Shown piece after piece: positions 35,731 through 46,856 of a DNA stretch of 64,000 nucleotides. The position numbers were made by a program, and so were the translations under genes. The notes below the pieces were generated by a model, which was given only the letters and a program-made list of their open reading frames with translations, did not search any database and was not told the origin of the DNA. This DNA comes from Hydrangea macrophylla (taxonomy: Eukaryota; Streptophyta; Magnoliopsida; Cornales; Hydrangeaceae), in assembly GCA_033977485.1 (NCBI GenBank), contig CM066998.1, positions 26,227,501-26,291,500 on the forward strand. The letters are read 5' to 3'. Each line of letters opens with the position of its first letter. Positions within the stretch are counted from its first letter, which is position 1.

Positions 35731-35786
35731 CCCTTTTTGGTGTAGTGTATGTGTTCTTCGGCATGAACACGTGCCAGCCCACCTAG

Positions 35787-35796
35787 TATATATAAA
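35787..35796 (+). promoter_or_regulatory. TATA box of the left trypsin-like gene copy
   Basis: TATATATAAA lies 195 bases before the first ATG and about 40 bases after the CACTA end. The right copy keeps it at 38772-38781 (minus). Confidence 0.55.
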
Positions 35797-35990
35797 TGGG
35801 TGTGGGGGAAGTAATAGGCCTGCATAAGATTGTGAAATAGATTTCCAGATTTTCTTACAAGGACAAAACCTTATTCCCATTTATCTGTTTTTTCATGTGT
35901 AGCATAAATATTAGAATTTTGGTTTTCTTTTTTTGGGAACTAATTTGCAAAAATTTTGAATGCTTTGCTAGGCCTTTTGGAGGGTGTAAG

Positions 35991-36957
35991 ATGGCATCAT
36001 CTTCAAGGTATAATTTTTGGATTTAATTTTGACGGCTCTGTTTTGGTTTCATACATGATCTTATACGGAGTACTACTTATTAATGTTTTTAGCTAATACC
36101 ACGTTAGTGATTTTGCTTTTGTTCCACAGTTGGGAATCGAGTGCCAAGGAAGCAGTTTTTAAGATTTCGTCTAAGTTTAATGATGGACGTGCGTTTAATG
36201 GAACTTGCTTTTCATTCACCGCAACGGGGTTGTTGTTAACATGCGCCCATAATTTGGAGCCTTTTGACCAATTATTTAGGGTGAGTAGACTGACTATTTA
36301 TTTATTTATTAAAAAATTTTGGTGTGATTGATACCCCTTTTATTTCACTTTGTAAGATAAAATTTTTGTGCTAATTAAGTTTTATTTTTAGGTTGATCTT
36401 AGTGTTGAAGATGAAGAAGAACCAAATGCGAATAAAGGTAGGCACAAATATATTGGGGCATTCGAGAGACAAGCTGTTGTTCACAGAGATACTGCGAAAG
36501 ATTTAGCCGTGATAAACTTGAATCATGCTACGTTGTCGAAAAACTATAAAATCATGTGTGAGGAAAAAATATTCCCTTACTTGCGTTTTGGATTACACTT
36601 GTTATACGAGATAGCTTGAGCATTGTAGGATTCCGAGGAAACGCTTACGGGTTGGTCTTTACTGAGGGCATCCTAAGTACCAAAAACTATACTGTGGAGG
36701 GAGGATTTAGATATAGAACCGATGCTGCGAGTAATCCCGGGAAGTCAGGCTGTCCCGTATTACATAGAGGATTTGTTGTTGGCATTGTATCTTCGTCGGT
36801 TATGTTAACGAGAGACCTTGCACAATCTGAACAAAATGTCACTTTATTTGTACCGGTGCATGATGCTATAGAATTTCTACGAACGATTTTGGCATTGCCT
36901 TGGGATGGATATCAAGAAAGAATTACAAGTGGTGTGTGGGAGTTTGTAGCTGACTAA
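35991..36957 (+). pseudogene. Trypsin-like peptidase gene, left copy, frameshifted
   Basis: Three exons with GT-AG introns: 35991-36007, 36130-36280 and 36392-36957, starting MASSS. The fold is of the Trypsin_2/DegP type. His lies in GTCFSFTATGLLLTCAHN, Asp in AKDLAVINL, and the catalytic Ser is in NPGKSGCPVL, where the usual GNSG is GKSG. Near 36591-36596 about 7 bases are missing relative to the right copy, so exon 3 meets TGA at once. The remainder reads open to VWEFVAD. No signal peptide or membrane segment is evident. Inferred role: a soluble serine peptidase or relative. The copy is probably dead. Confidence 0.75.
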
Positions 36958-36979
36958 TTGAACTGTGAAGAGTACGCTC

Positions 36980-37015
<36 letters not shown>

Positions 37016-37016
37016 T
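36980..37016. repeat. (ATT)n microsatellite, left arm
   Basis: About 12 units directly after the gene. The inverted counterpart (AAT)n is at 37527-37573 and is longer. Confidence 0.9.
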
Positions 37017-37206
37017 CCTTTATTTAGGACCAACATTTTGTTGTGTGGTGAATAAAGTAGTCACTTTATAGGAATTTATGTGGGTTTTCAATTCTAAAGG
37101 AGTTTAATGAAACATTTAGTCTCTTGAAGTTGTATTATCAATTTCTTTCATATATATATATATATTATTAGTATGTGCCCTTGCCCAAAAATGTCAAAAA
37201 AAAACT

Positions 37207-37324
37207 AAACTAAACTATGGTATATAAAAAATAAAAAATTAAAAAGAAAACAAAAAAAAATGTTCCGATTCTTAAACTTTATCACAAATGCGATTCCAAT
37301 ACATGTGGCAAGGGCACATACCAA
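37207..37324. other. Spacer of the inverted duplication
   Basis: About 118 bases, A-rich, between the arms. It also contains a short extra copy of GGCAAGGGCACATACCAACA, so the centre has been rearranged. Confidence 0.75.
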
Positions 37325-37523
37325 CATTTTTTTTTTGACATTTTTGGGCAAGGGCACATACTAATAATATATATATATATATATATATATGAAAGGAATT
37401 GATAATACAACTTCAAGCGACTAAATGTTTCATTAAACTCCTCTAGAATTGAAAACCCCCATAAATTCCCATAAAGTGACTACTTTATTCACCACACAAC
37501 AAAATGTTGCTCCTAAATAAAGG

Positions 37524-37575
<52 letters not shown>

Positions 37576-39386
37576 GAGCGTCCTCTTCACAGTTCAATTA
37601 GTCAGCTACGAACTCCCACACACCACTTGTAATTCTTTTTTGATATCCATAGCCCAAGGCAATGCCAAAATAGTTCGTAGAAATTCTATAGCATCATGCA
37701 ACGGTACGAACAAAGTGACATTTTGTTCAGATTGTGCAAGGTCTCTCGTTAACATAACCGACGAAGATACAACGCCAACAACAAATCCTCTATGTAATAC
37801 GGGACAGCCTGAGTTCCCGGGATTACTCGCAGCATCGATTCTATATCTAAATCCTCCCTTCAGAGTATAGTTTTTGGTACTTAGGATGCCCTCAGTAAAG
37901 ACCAACTCGTAAGCGTTTCCTGGGAATCCTACAATGCTCAAGCTATCTCGTATAACAAGTGTTGTTGCATATCCAAAACGCAAGTAAGGGAATATTTTTT
38001 CCTCACACATGATTTTATAGTTTTTCGACAACGTAGCATGATTCAAGTTTATCACAGCTAAATCTTTCGCAGTATCTCTGTGAACAATAGCTTGTCTCTC
38101 GAATGCCCCAATATATTTGTGCCTACCTTTATTCTCATTTGGTTCTTCTTCATCTTCAACACTAAGATCAACCTAAAAATAAAACTTAATTAGCACAAAA
38201 ATTTTATTTTACAAAGTGAAATAAAAGGGGTATCAATCACACCAAAATTTTATAATAAATAAATAAATAGTCAGTCTACTCACCCTAAATAATTGGTCAA
38301 AAGGCTCCAAATTATGGGCGCATGTTAACAATAACCCTGTTGCGGTGAATGAAAAGCAAGTTCCATTAAACGCACGTCCATCATTAAACTTAGACGAAAT
38401 CTTAAAAACTGCTTCCTTGGCATTCGATTCCCAATTGTGGAACAAAAGCAAAATCACTAACAATGGTATTAGCTAAAAACACTAATAAGTAGTACTCCGT
38501 ATAAGATCGTGTATGAAACCAAAACAGAGCCGTCAAAATTAAATCCAAAAATTATACCTTGAAGATGATGCCATCTTACACCCTACCCTCCAAAAGGCCT
38601 AGCAAAGCATTCAAAATTTTTGCAAATTAGTTCCCAAAAAAAGAAAACCAAAATTCTAATATTTATGCTACACATGAAAAAACAGATAAATCGGAATAAG
38701 GTTTTGTCCTTGTAAGAAAATCTGGAAATCTCTTTCACAATCTTATGCGCCTATTACTTCCCCCACACCCATTTATATATACTAGGTGGGCTGGCACGTG
38801 TTCATGCCGAAGAACACATATATTGTCTAGATTAAAAAAATAAAAAAAAACATTTTATTGAACTCAACCTAACAAGTGTTGATAAGTTATATTCTCGTAA
38901 CACTTGCATGTAACTGCAAATGCCTTCAGATTATCTCTTTGCAAGGCTTGCTCAAAACTCACTTTCAAACTTTGCAATACTAAAAAACAACAGAAAAAAG
39001 AGGGTTTAAGGAGGCATCCCACTAATATCATGCAAATAAAATACTGAAAATCATAGATCTCCAAAAGCCTAGGCAATGTCTTTTGCAAGTTGCCTAATAC
39101 CATAAGTCTTATACATTATTTCGAATAAAAACCTAAAATTATGGAGAGGCTTTTACCTTTGAAATTTATCTACATGCTGATTTCATTACAACGAACAAGG
39201 TGATTAAAACCAGCAAAATAACCCGAATGTGGAGACATATAAACTTAAAATCCAGCAGAACCAATCCAAGTAGTACCCCCTTTTTTTTTTGTTTGGACTT
39301 TGGAGCATAGGACTCAAGTCCAACATGTACTGTTTCAAATCCAGAAAAATAAACTATTCAGTGGAATACATATTAGAGTTGTAAAG
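37325..39386 (-). repeat. Right arm of the inverted duplication (no CACTA insertion)
   Basis: Inverse copy of 28842-29400 plus 35748-37206. It runs through the CACTA target without interruption. It ends where the left arm starts, at CTTTACAACTCTAATATG. Confidence 0.9.
37606..38574 (-). pseudogene. Trypsin-like peptidase gene, right copy, splice site lost
   Basis: Same three-exon layout: 38558-38574, 38284-38434 and 37606-38172. Exon 3 is open, including DLAVINL (Asp), the unbroken FGYATTLVIRD segment missing in the left copy, and the intact catalytic motif NPGNSGCPVL. Two defects show. The acceptor of intron 1 reads AA instead of AG (38435-38436). Two extra bases near the C-terminus shift the frame, so the protein would end QVVCGSS instead of VWEFVAD. 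A start inside intron 1 could give a protein without exon 1. It is less damaged than the left copy. Confidence 0.72.
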
Positions 39387-39428
39387 ATTGATTTCTATAA
39401 CTAAAGCCAACAAGAAGAATGAGCACCA

Positions 39429-39641
39429 ACCAAGGACCCTTGTGGCCCAATTGTATCACCTCCTCTACCCCTAGTGGGACGGGAGGGGTTCGAATCTCAC
39501 CAAGGGTGAGTGGGAGGGATCTATTCCTCCTTTCTTTGTAGAACACCCCATGTGCTCGGGTCGGGCCGATCTCTTGGGTTACTACTACTTGGATTGGGTG
39601 TGTCCGTGTGTGTGGCGTGTGTCATCCAGGTAAGTACATCA
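39429..39641 (+). mobile_element. SINE, tRNA-related, 213 bp
   Basis: Flanked by a 14-bp direct repeat AAGAATGAGCACCA (39415-39428 and 39642-39655). It contains an A-box-like TGGCCCAATTG and a B-box GGTTCGAATCT about 50 bases apart, the RNA polymerase III promoter layout. It ends without a poly-A tail, as several plant SINEs do. It lies 29 bases beyond the inverted duplication. Confidence 0.75.
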
Positions 39642-39965
39642 AAGAATGAGCACCATACAAAAAGTTGAGAGATAAAAAAAAAATATACATATATATGTTT
39701 CATTGATTTGGGTACCTGTGCAAAAAGCAAATACCTTTATTCTTCAAACAAAATGGGTCCGGCTGTAACAAGTGTTCAACATCAGTCCTTTAACCAAAAT
39801 ACAATGATATAGTCATATAAGTAAACTCACGCAAAAAAAAAAGGAAAAAAAGGGCGTGGCTGTTAGAATTGGTTGCTGCAATTTAAAAGACCTGTGTCTA
39901 TGAAGAAAATTCATATTAGATTTAGGTCTTAGGACTAACTTGTTCACTAGATCATTTTGGATTTA

Positions 39966-40240
39966 CATCCCACAATTTTCTAGTGAATGTTGGAAAGATT
40001 TGTAGTTTGGCTATCTATTAACATGGCTCCTAATTGAAGTTTGGGCTACTGATTTGTGCCTCAATAGTCTCTATTCATATATGGTAATATGGTAATATGG
40101 TATGATTTGCTAGACTGCATCCCACAGTTTTCTAGTGAATGCTACAAAGATTTGGTGCTTTGCCTATTTATTAACATGGCGATTAATTGGAGTTGAGGCT
40201 AATGTTGTACCTCAATGTTCTCCCTGTTCATATACAGGCT
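39966..40240. repeat. Diverged direct repeat, period 152 bp
   Basis: CATCCCACAATTTTCTAGTG at 39966 and CATCCCACAGTTTTCTAGTG at 40118 begin two copies. Both continue with AAAGATTTG, TATTAACATGGC, TAATTG and CCTCAAT blocks. No gene seen here. Confidence 0.7.
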
Positions 40241-40445
40241 TACCTGAAGGATTTGATAGCGAAGGCTGCTAGCAAAGAGTTCTCCATGTGCTCCATATGC
40301 TCATTAAAAAATGTTGCCATTGCAAATTACCGGTGCTTTTGGCACAATAGTCAATTTAATTGCTCATCCTCCATTTTTACTGTCTTTTTCTTTGATTATA
40401 CATAGTATTATGCACTTGGGTAGAAACCTCCTAAACTATTCCTAC

Positions 40446-41215
40446 ATTTTTTTTAACGGCAAAGAAGCATTTCATTTTCATTAATAAAGGAGGGCGCCAT
40501 AAAAACTCCTACACCAGCCCCCTAGGAAAATCACCATAAAAAACTCCAAAAAAAAAAAATTTTAAATTAATAAAAAAAATCCCCGGAACAGCTGGCCCAT
40601 ATCCCATAACAAATGCACCCACTACACTAACAGAAATCACCCCAAGGTAAGCAAAAGCTCCTATTAAACTGACAGCATACACCCTTTTTTTGAATAGCAA
40701 CATCCACTAAGCAGCACCCATTAGCACAGAGATTAAAATTGAAATTTGAAAAGCCTTGACAGCACAATTCAAACACATCCCAATGTTGGCGCATCAAAAA
40801 ACCCACTGCACGCCCAATGAATGCAGCAAACCACGCTCATATCAGTGCGTGACTCCCCAACCTCAACCAATCGACTCCAACCCAAACTTCAATATCGATC
40901 CTCACCGGAAAAATCAGTAACAACCCCACCGACTGAACCAACGACCAAAGACCTGAAACATCCTCCACAAAAATTCATTGCGAACAAGAACAACAACAAA
41001 ACAGACGGCTCAACTCCGCTGCACCACCCAAAGCAAAGAAAACAAAAAAAAAAAAAAAAAAGAACAGAGCAAAGACAACTAAAACCAGAAATCAGATCGA
41101 GTCTCGGGATCACCCCTCAACAAGTTCTCTTCAGTAGGAGAAACACCCTCTCATCCATCGGCCATCCCAAAGCTCGACAACTCCGAATAACCCTCAGTAC
41201 GGCATAATATTTTAA
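40446..41215 (-). mobile_element. Possible 3' part of a LINE, 5'-truncated
   Basis: On the minus strand the segment ends with a T/G-rich untranslated-type stretch, CCTTTATTAATGAAAATGA, and GCCGTTAAAAAAAATG, as plant L1-type elements do before a poly-A tail. No RT remains and no target duplication was found, so this is tentative. The open plus frame at 40821-41207 (Pro, Lys, Gln-rich) is probably chance. Confidence 0.35.
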
Positions 41216-42804
41216 TCCCAATGAAAGCTCGTGTTGGAGCCAGAAGTTGTAAAAATGGAAGATCTAGAAATGTAAAAAAAAATACCCTCAAAAGACCCTA
41301 GACAAGTAAACTGATTGTGAAAAAGTAATTGCGAACCAAATTTTGGAAGCGAATGTTGGCTATGTCACCAACTCACCATCTTTGAATTTTTACACATTTA
41401 AAACAATTTCTTCTAATGTTGATGTTCGATGTTTCTTCTAATATGAACTCTTGCCGGAGTTCATGGTGGTGGTGGTCGAGATGCGTTTGTGAAACAAGTG
41501 CAACCAAGATGAAAGAAAGCAAAAGGAAAAGACTAAGGCTGTGAAACTCCCAGTTGGGATATTCTATATCTTACTGATCTAAGAGCCTTAGACATGATAA
41601 GCAAAAACAAACTTTCAAATCCACCAAGGTCGCAATGACAAAAATAAAAATAAAAAAGAGTCAGCCGTGTGTACGTCTATGAAGACAATATGTCTTGCTG
41701 AATCTTTTATGAAACCTTCTTCGACTTCTTCATCAAACAATAGTAGCAAGCTATTAAAATACCCATCTACATCCAACAACCCCACCTTTCACAAATAAAC
41801 CAATAGGCAAGAGTTTAAAGAAAGTGGAATCAAGTAAAAGTAAAAAGGTTTGGTCATTGTTCAGCACCATTTCTTCACCGAACTGAAGCAATCTGTTGTG
41901 CAACATTAAGCATCGATTTCGGCCGAACACTTCGGTGCGGGATGTTATACCAACCATTGAAGTAGGCTGTCGGCAGTTCGGTATGAGAGAAAAATTTATT
42001 TGTTCAACATCTAAATATTAGTCTTACCCTCTTACTCCCATAATATGCATCAACCACAACACATCAACAAACTTAAATCACAATGTCCATTCAACCAATT
42101 AATCAAAAAAATTGCATAGAGAAAGAAAAAAAAAAAGCTACAACATTGGAAATCATAAAATCTGTTTATGAGTGAGAAACATTTCTCAACCATATTGAAA
42201 TCAACAAAAAATTAACAAGCAGGAGCAAAGGTTTTTGAAACAATGAACCACAAAAAATAACAGAAACTGTGGGTTGAAACAATGAGCTTGTTCAGGGAGA
42301 GAGAGAGAGAGGATTGGAGATAGCTTCAAAGGAATAAACTATTTACCTTCACACTGTCGCCAGTGAAGATCGCCGGAGAGTAGCAATGAAGAGACGATTG
42401 TATGGTCTACGTAATAATAATTTTTGACAATAGTTTTTACTTTTCTACCATTCAACAGTTCATTACTCCATGATCTATTCCCCAAAATTTGTAATCTGCT
42501 TTTACAAGCCATCTGTTTTCTTTTTCTTTTTTTCCTTTTATTGCTCTCTCTCCTCATAACCCATAACCCAGCTAGCAGTCCTACAGTCCTACTTTCTATG
42601 TTACAGAGAGAGTTAAGTTATTTGGAGTAAAAGTTAAAAATTGACAGGTTTTTGTATGGACACGTTTGTGGTCCCCAAATCCACGTTTTGTTTCAGAAGC
42701 CCAGAAGATTAGTGTTTGGCAAACAATTTGTGAAGTGATTCACGGAATTCAATATGAATATCCACGTTTGAAACGTGTTTATCCTAAAGCTGGGAGGGAC
42801 TAGC
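41216..42804. other. Intergenic sequence, nothing recognised
   Basis: AT-rich. It contains a GA run near 42298-42311 and short frames without recognisable domains. No gene or element end identified. Confidence 0.5.
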
Positions 42805-42807
42805 TTA

Positions 42808-43083
42808 GAGGCTGTTTGTCATTACTTATTTGTTCATTTTAAGCAGTTTTTGTGATTCAAATTGCTTATTGATCTGTTTGTTTCAACAAAAATATAAGTA
42901 GACTTGGTCCAAAAAGTAGTTTGATAATAAGCAGGTGGCGGGTGCTTTTCAAGATTATCCCTATGTTTGATCAATTCATAGCATATTAACCAAACACCCA
43001 AACCATAATAAGCAATTCTACTTTTAAGCAGTTCTACCAATCACAATCAAGATCGTTAAGCATAAGCATAGACAAACAGGCTC
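42808..43083. mobile_element. Tourist-like (PIF/Harbinger) MITE, 276 bp
   Basis: Ends GAGGCTGTTTGTC and, inverted, GAGCCTGTTTGTC, resembling the GGSCCTGTTTGG ends of Tourist elements. Flanked by TTA at 42805-42807 and 43084-43086, the duplication typical of this superfamily. No transposase. Confidence 0.75.
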
Positions 43084-43703
43084 TTATGCATTCACTGCGT
43101 TCGACACTTGCCTCAAAATGTCTCTTGTGCCCCTTATCTTTTCCACTATTGACACTCAGTGCCCCGGTTAGAAGACAAAAGCACCGCTACATTTTGTGAA
43201 CTTCAAAGAGTGAGTTTTTTTTTGGGAAGCTTGGCTTAAGGTCCTTAAATTTGGGCATATTTGGATTAAAAGACAGCCTTAACAACAAACTCACTAAAGA
43301 CAAAAGCTCAAGCCCATTTTTAATCTACATCCACAATATTAAAACATTATTTTTCAAGTCCATTTCACTCTTTCTATCAGACCAAACTACCCTTAAAGGA
43401 ATTGTAAAATAACCAAGTCAAACGTGCCTTAAGCGCGCCCAACGCGTGCGACTTTTTCCCCACCACGCCAACACGTGCGGGAATTGTCTCCCAAGCCACT
43501 CACATGGTGTGAGTATTGTACCGTATAATTTTTGATTTCGAAAAATATTTTTTAACTTTAAACATTTATAACTTTTGATCTACAACTCCATTTTCCGCAA
43601 ATTTTATACCACTGGAATCGTCTCGACGAAATCTACAAAACTAGTACCATTGTTGATATGTTTTGAGCAAAAAAAAAATTAAAATTTTATATATATGAAT
43701 AAT

Positions 43704-44745
43704 AAGTGAAATTTCACATAAATATTTATGGAGGTTGAAATTTTCTCTAATGTAAGATTTCTTAGTTTAAAAAAGGGGCAAATTGAGCGGGGTCGATGCA
43801 AATGCTTAAGTATAAATTAGGGCTTAGTTTGGCCCCCACGCGGTTTTTAAAAGTAACTAATGAAATTTATTATTAAATTGTTTGATGATTTTGTACAAGT
43901 AGCACATTATTCTTCAAAAAAAATCATGAAGTCAAAAAGCAACCTTGAGCTTTTAAAAGCTCCATTCTAGAGTTTTAAAAATTTCTCCCAAAAAGCCCTA
44001 AGTTCAATTTTTACACATATGAATAATAAGTGAAATTTCACTTATTAAGTGAAATTTTTACATTTATGAATAATAAGTGAAATTTTAAATTTTACATATA
44101 TGAATAATTTTACTTATTAAGTGAATTATTCATACATGTAAAAAAAAATTCAAGTTTTTACATATATGAATAATAAGTAAAATTTCACTGAGTACATGAA
44201 ATATTAAGTGAAATTTCACTTAATATTTATGGAGGTTGAACTGGCCATGCACTTAATATTTTTGTAGTAAACTTGAACTCGACCATCAGATGCTATGATC
44301 CTTTAATATTTATGGAGGTTGAAATATTAAGTGAAATTTCACTTAATATTTATGTGGTAAACTTGAACTGGACCATCAGATGCTATGATCACAAGAAAGA
44401 AGAAACATAAGATCGACTTGAGTAAGATTAAGTTGGTAGTTAGTTCATCAAGTAAGGATCTTGTGGAGTAAAGTTTAATCTTGCAATCCATAAAGTGCCT
44501 TCTCAAATTGGGTCCATTACTGCACCAATGCCCCAATGTACCCATTGGACATCCTAACCAACTGAGGTGAAATTCCTGCTAATGTCTTCTCTTTGCTGTT
44601 CATTTCACTACAAGTACTACTACCAGAGCATGACATGAGGGTCTCATAATACCCTAAGCTAACCGCCATGAACCCAAATTGGGTGAAATTTCACTTAATA
44701 TATTTATGTATGTCAAGTGAAATTTCACTTAATATTTATATATTT
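43704..44745. repeat. Cluster of AAGTGAAATTTCACTT palindromes
   Basis: AGTGAAATTTCACT or close forms recur at about 43705, 44030, 44204, 44328 and 44715, often flanked by TTAATATT or TTATTAAG. A 45-base block ending CCATCAGATGCTATGATC is also duplicated (44252-44301 and 44342-44391). The same palindrome recurs at about 50046 on the other side of the element. Together with 44746-45412 this is the non-coding interior of the Mutator-like element. Confidence 0.7.
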
Positions 44746-44827
44746 TAAGTATAACTCAGTAAAATATGGGCCGTTAATACAAAGTATGACTCAAATTTCT
44801 TGTATTCAAAAAGTTAACTGGGTCACA

Positions 44828-45017
44828 ATTCACAAGCACCACTCATTTTCGAACTATGAGATGATAATTTATTATTCTCTAAAGCAAATTTCTTTTACTT
44901 TTTTTCACTACCACACAGCTAAATTCACAAGCATCACTCATTTTCGAACTATGAGATGATAATTTATTATTCTCTCAAGCAAATTTCTTTTACTTTTTTT
45001 CACTACCACACAACTAA
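44828..45017. repeat. Tandem duplication, period 95 bp
   Basis: Two nearly identical copies beginning ATTCACAAGCACCACTCA and ATTCACAAGCATCACTCA. Confidence 0.9.
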
Positions 45018-45412
45018 ACAATTAATTATTCTCTAAAGCAAGCCAGAAGTATTGCATGCCATAATCATAAGACCTGGCTTAACTGCTTGCTTGCCCCATG
45101 AGTGTGTTGCAATTTCAATGTGACTGATCATATCTTAAGAAGGTAACAGTAATGGACTTTGTTCTCATTCATCACAATTTTTCAGCCTTGGCCTAATCTA
45201 ACAATTTTGGACATGCATTGACTGAGACATACAACAATGTACTATTTTGCATCATATACTGTACAAAATCAGACATGGACGAAATTTCCTGAAATGTTTA
45301 TATGTAATAATCCATATTGTTTGAATGATTTACTAAGCTTTACAATTTGATAAAATCAATATACAAGTAATTGCCCTTTAGTTTTTACAATGCTATTATG
45401 GACATTGAGATC

Positions 45413-46840
45413 TGTTTGCTGTAATTTGTTGTTCGGGCGTGCCAGAGCCTTGTGAGGTAGACCCAAACTTAAAACACAAAATTTCCTAAATCACTTGTGT
45501 GAGTGATACACAAGGTTTGAAAATCTAACATCTAACAGACGATTGTGAAAGGTGAGTAGGAAAGTACCCTCACCTAAGGTCCCTAGACAGTGCTAAAGCG
45601 CACAAGTCTAGCAAGTGATGAACACAAGCAAGAGAAATTAAATAAAAAGAGCATTTTTATTTAATTGTGGAAGAAAAGAAAAATTACAAGGATGTAATTG
45701 CAAAGCTAAGAAAATAAAAACTAATCCTAAGAATGCTAAAGGATGCTTTAGAATGCTTTTTGGATGCTTTTGTCGAAGTGACGCGGAGTGTCTTGACTGC
45801 TTGGCCTGCCTTAATATTTATAGCGGCCTTGACTGATTAAAGATAAGGCAAGTAGAATCTCTAAAATATGATCTGGTATAATTTACCAGATTTATCTCCC
45901 AAAATCTGCTCTTGATATCCATAATTATCTGGTATAAAATACCAGATTTCTTCAAAATCTGATAAGAGCTGCCTTATCTTCGAATATACACACAAGTGTA
46001 TATATATATATATATATATGCTTCTTGAATCTGGCCCATTTTTGGTCTTAATTCGACTGACTTCCCAAGCAAGTAAAAAGATATACTTCCCATAATGTTG
46101 ATAAAATCTTGATAATATATACAAATATTATCATTATCTGTCCTAATCAAAGTGATATGGAAATATTATCACTTAAGAGATTTTATAGGGAATGATATAC
46201 TTTCTATAAGTGACCCAATCTGTATCAGTTTTCCAAAATTATCAAGTCAACATATCAACCAAATAAAGGTGGTGGCCGAATAGTTGACAACCATAGGCGG
46301 CCTTAGTCCGAATTGAATGTCACTACTATTATCAATTGACATAATTATCAAATAGTCAACCAAGCATGCCTAAATTACGAGTTAGTCAACATAAAATTGC
46401 ATGACCAAAGTAGAGGCAACCCGAAATTGTAGAATATCCAAATATTAGGCATGATTGAATCGTGGCCCACCATGTGTTTTTATGACTACGGCAGTCCGAA
46501 TTAACTTTAGCCAGTCCGAATTAAATGTGTACTAGCCCGATACCTCATGTAAAGGTAGATAAAAGGGGTGGCCCGCCAATCAAGCAATCAGCCACTTTGG
46601 CAGCAAAATGAAGCGTCAAACTCACAATGGTCAGCCTGAGCAATTGTGAAGGCAGCTCGATTAAAATAGTGATCAGCCCGCTGTAGTCAGTCTGATTTTG
46701 TAACTTATTTGGCCCCATCAACTTTTAAACCAGTCACTTTGCCCTTAACTTTTTGCAATCGGTCTGTAAGCCTGATTAAAAAGTTACAATCGGGCTCTAC
46801 CAAATTTTAACTAAAAAAATGTATTTTTTGGGTACAAACA
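45413..46840 (-). repeat. 3' LTR of the TR-GAG-like element
   Basis: 1428 bp, ends TGTTTGCTG and GTACAAACA in plus reading. Differs from the 5' LTR by scattered substitutions and a longer TA run near 46000. Confidence 0.93.
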
Positions 46841-46856
46841 ATTGCCCCCCTGACTC
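46841..46856 (-). promoter_or_regulatory. Polypurine tract
   Basis: Minus strand reads GTCAGGGGGGCAAT directly before the LTR start TGTTTGTACCC. Confidence 0.6.

Larger units (their letters stand above)
29401..35747. mobile_element. CACTA (En/Spm-type) transposon, non-autonomous, with captured exons
   Basis: Ends CACTACACCAAAAACGC and, inverted, CACTACACCAAAAAGGGC, with a 3-bp duplication TAT (29398-29400 and 35748-35750). The empty site survives in the inverted arm near 38815-38830 as GACAATATATGTGTTC. Many subterminal TGGCACTG units lie at both ends. No transposase is recognisable in 6.35 kb. It carries two exons of a PRPP synthetase on the minus strand and other exon-like pieces, so it is of the Pack type. 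The interior from 29830 to 34000 shows only short frames I do not recognise. Confidence 0.92.
28842..37206 (+). repeat. Left arm of a 2-kb inverted duplication (holds the CACTA element)
   Basis: With the CACTA element set aside, about 2.0 kb (28842-29400 plus 35748-37206) matches the right arm 37325-39386 in inverse orientation. By eye the two differ at only a few percent of sites. The arm contains the whole trypsin-like gene with its promoter region and a 559-bp upstream piece. The upstream piece includes an open frame at 29125-29364 that is kept in both arms, which near-identity alone explains. Confidence 0.9.

Noticed and set aside
40821..41207. 128-codon frame rich in Pro, Lys and Gln
   Set aside because: Antisense to the probable LINE tail and contains a poly-A derived Lys run.
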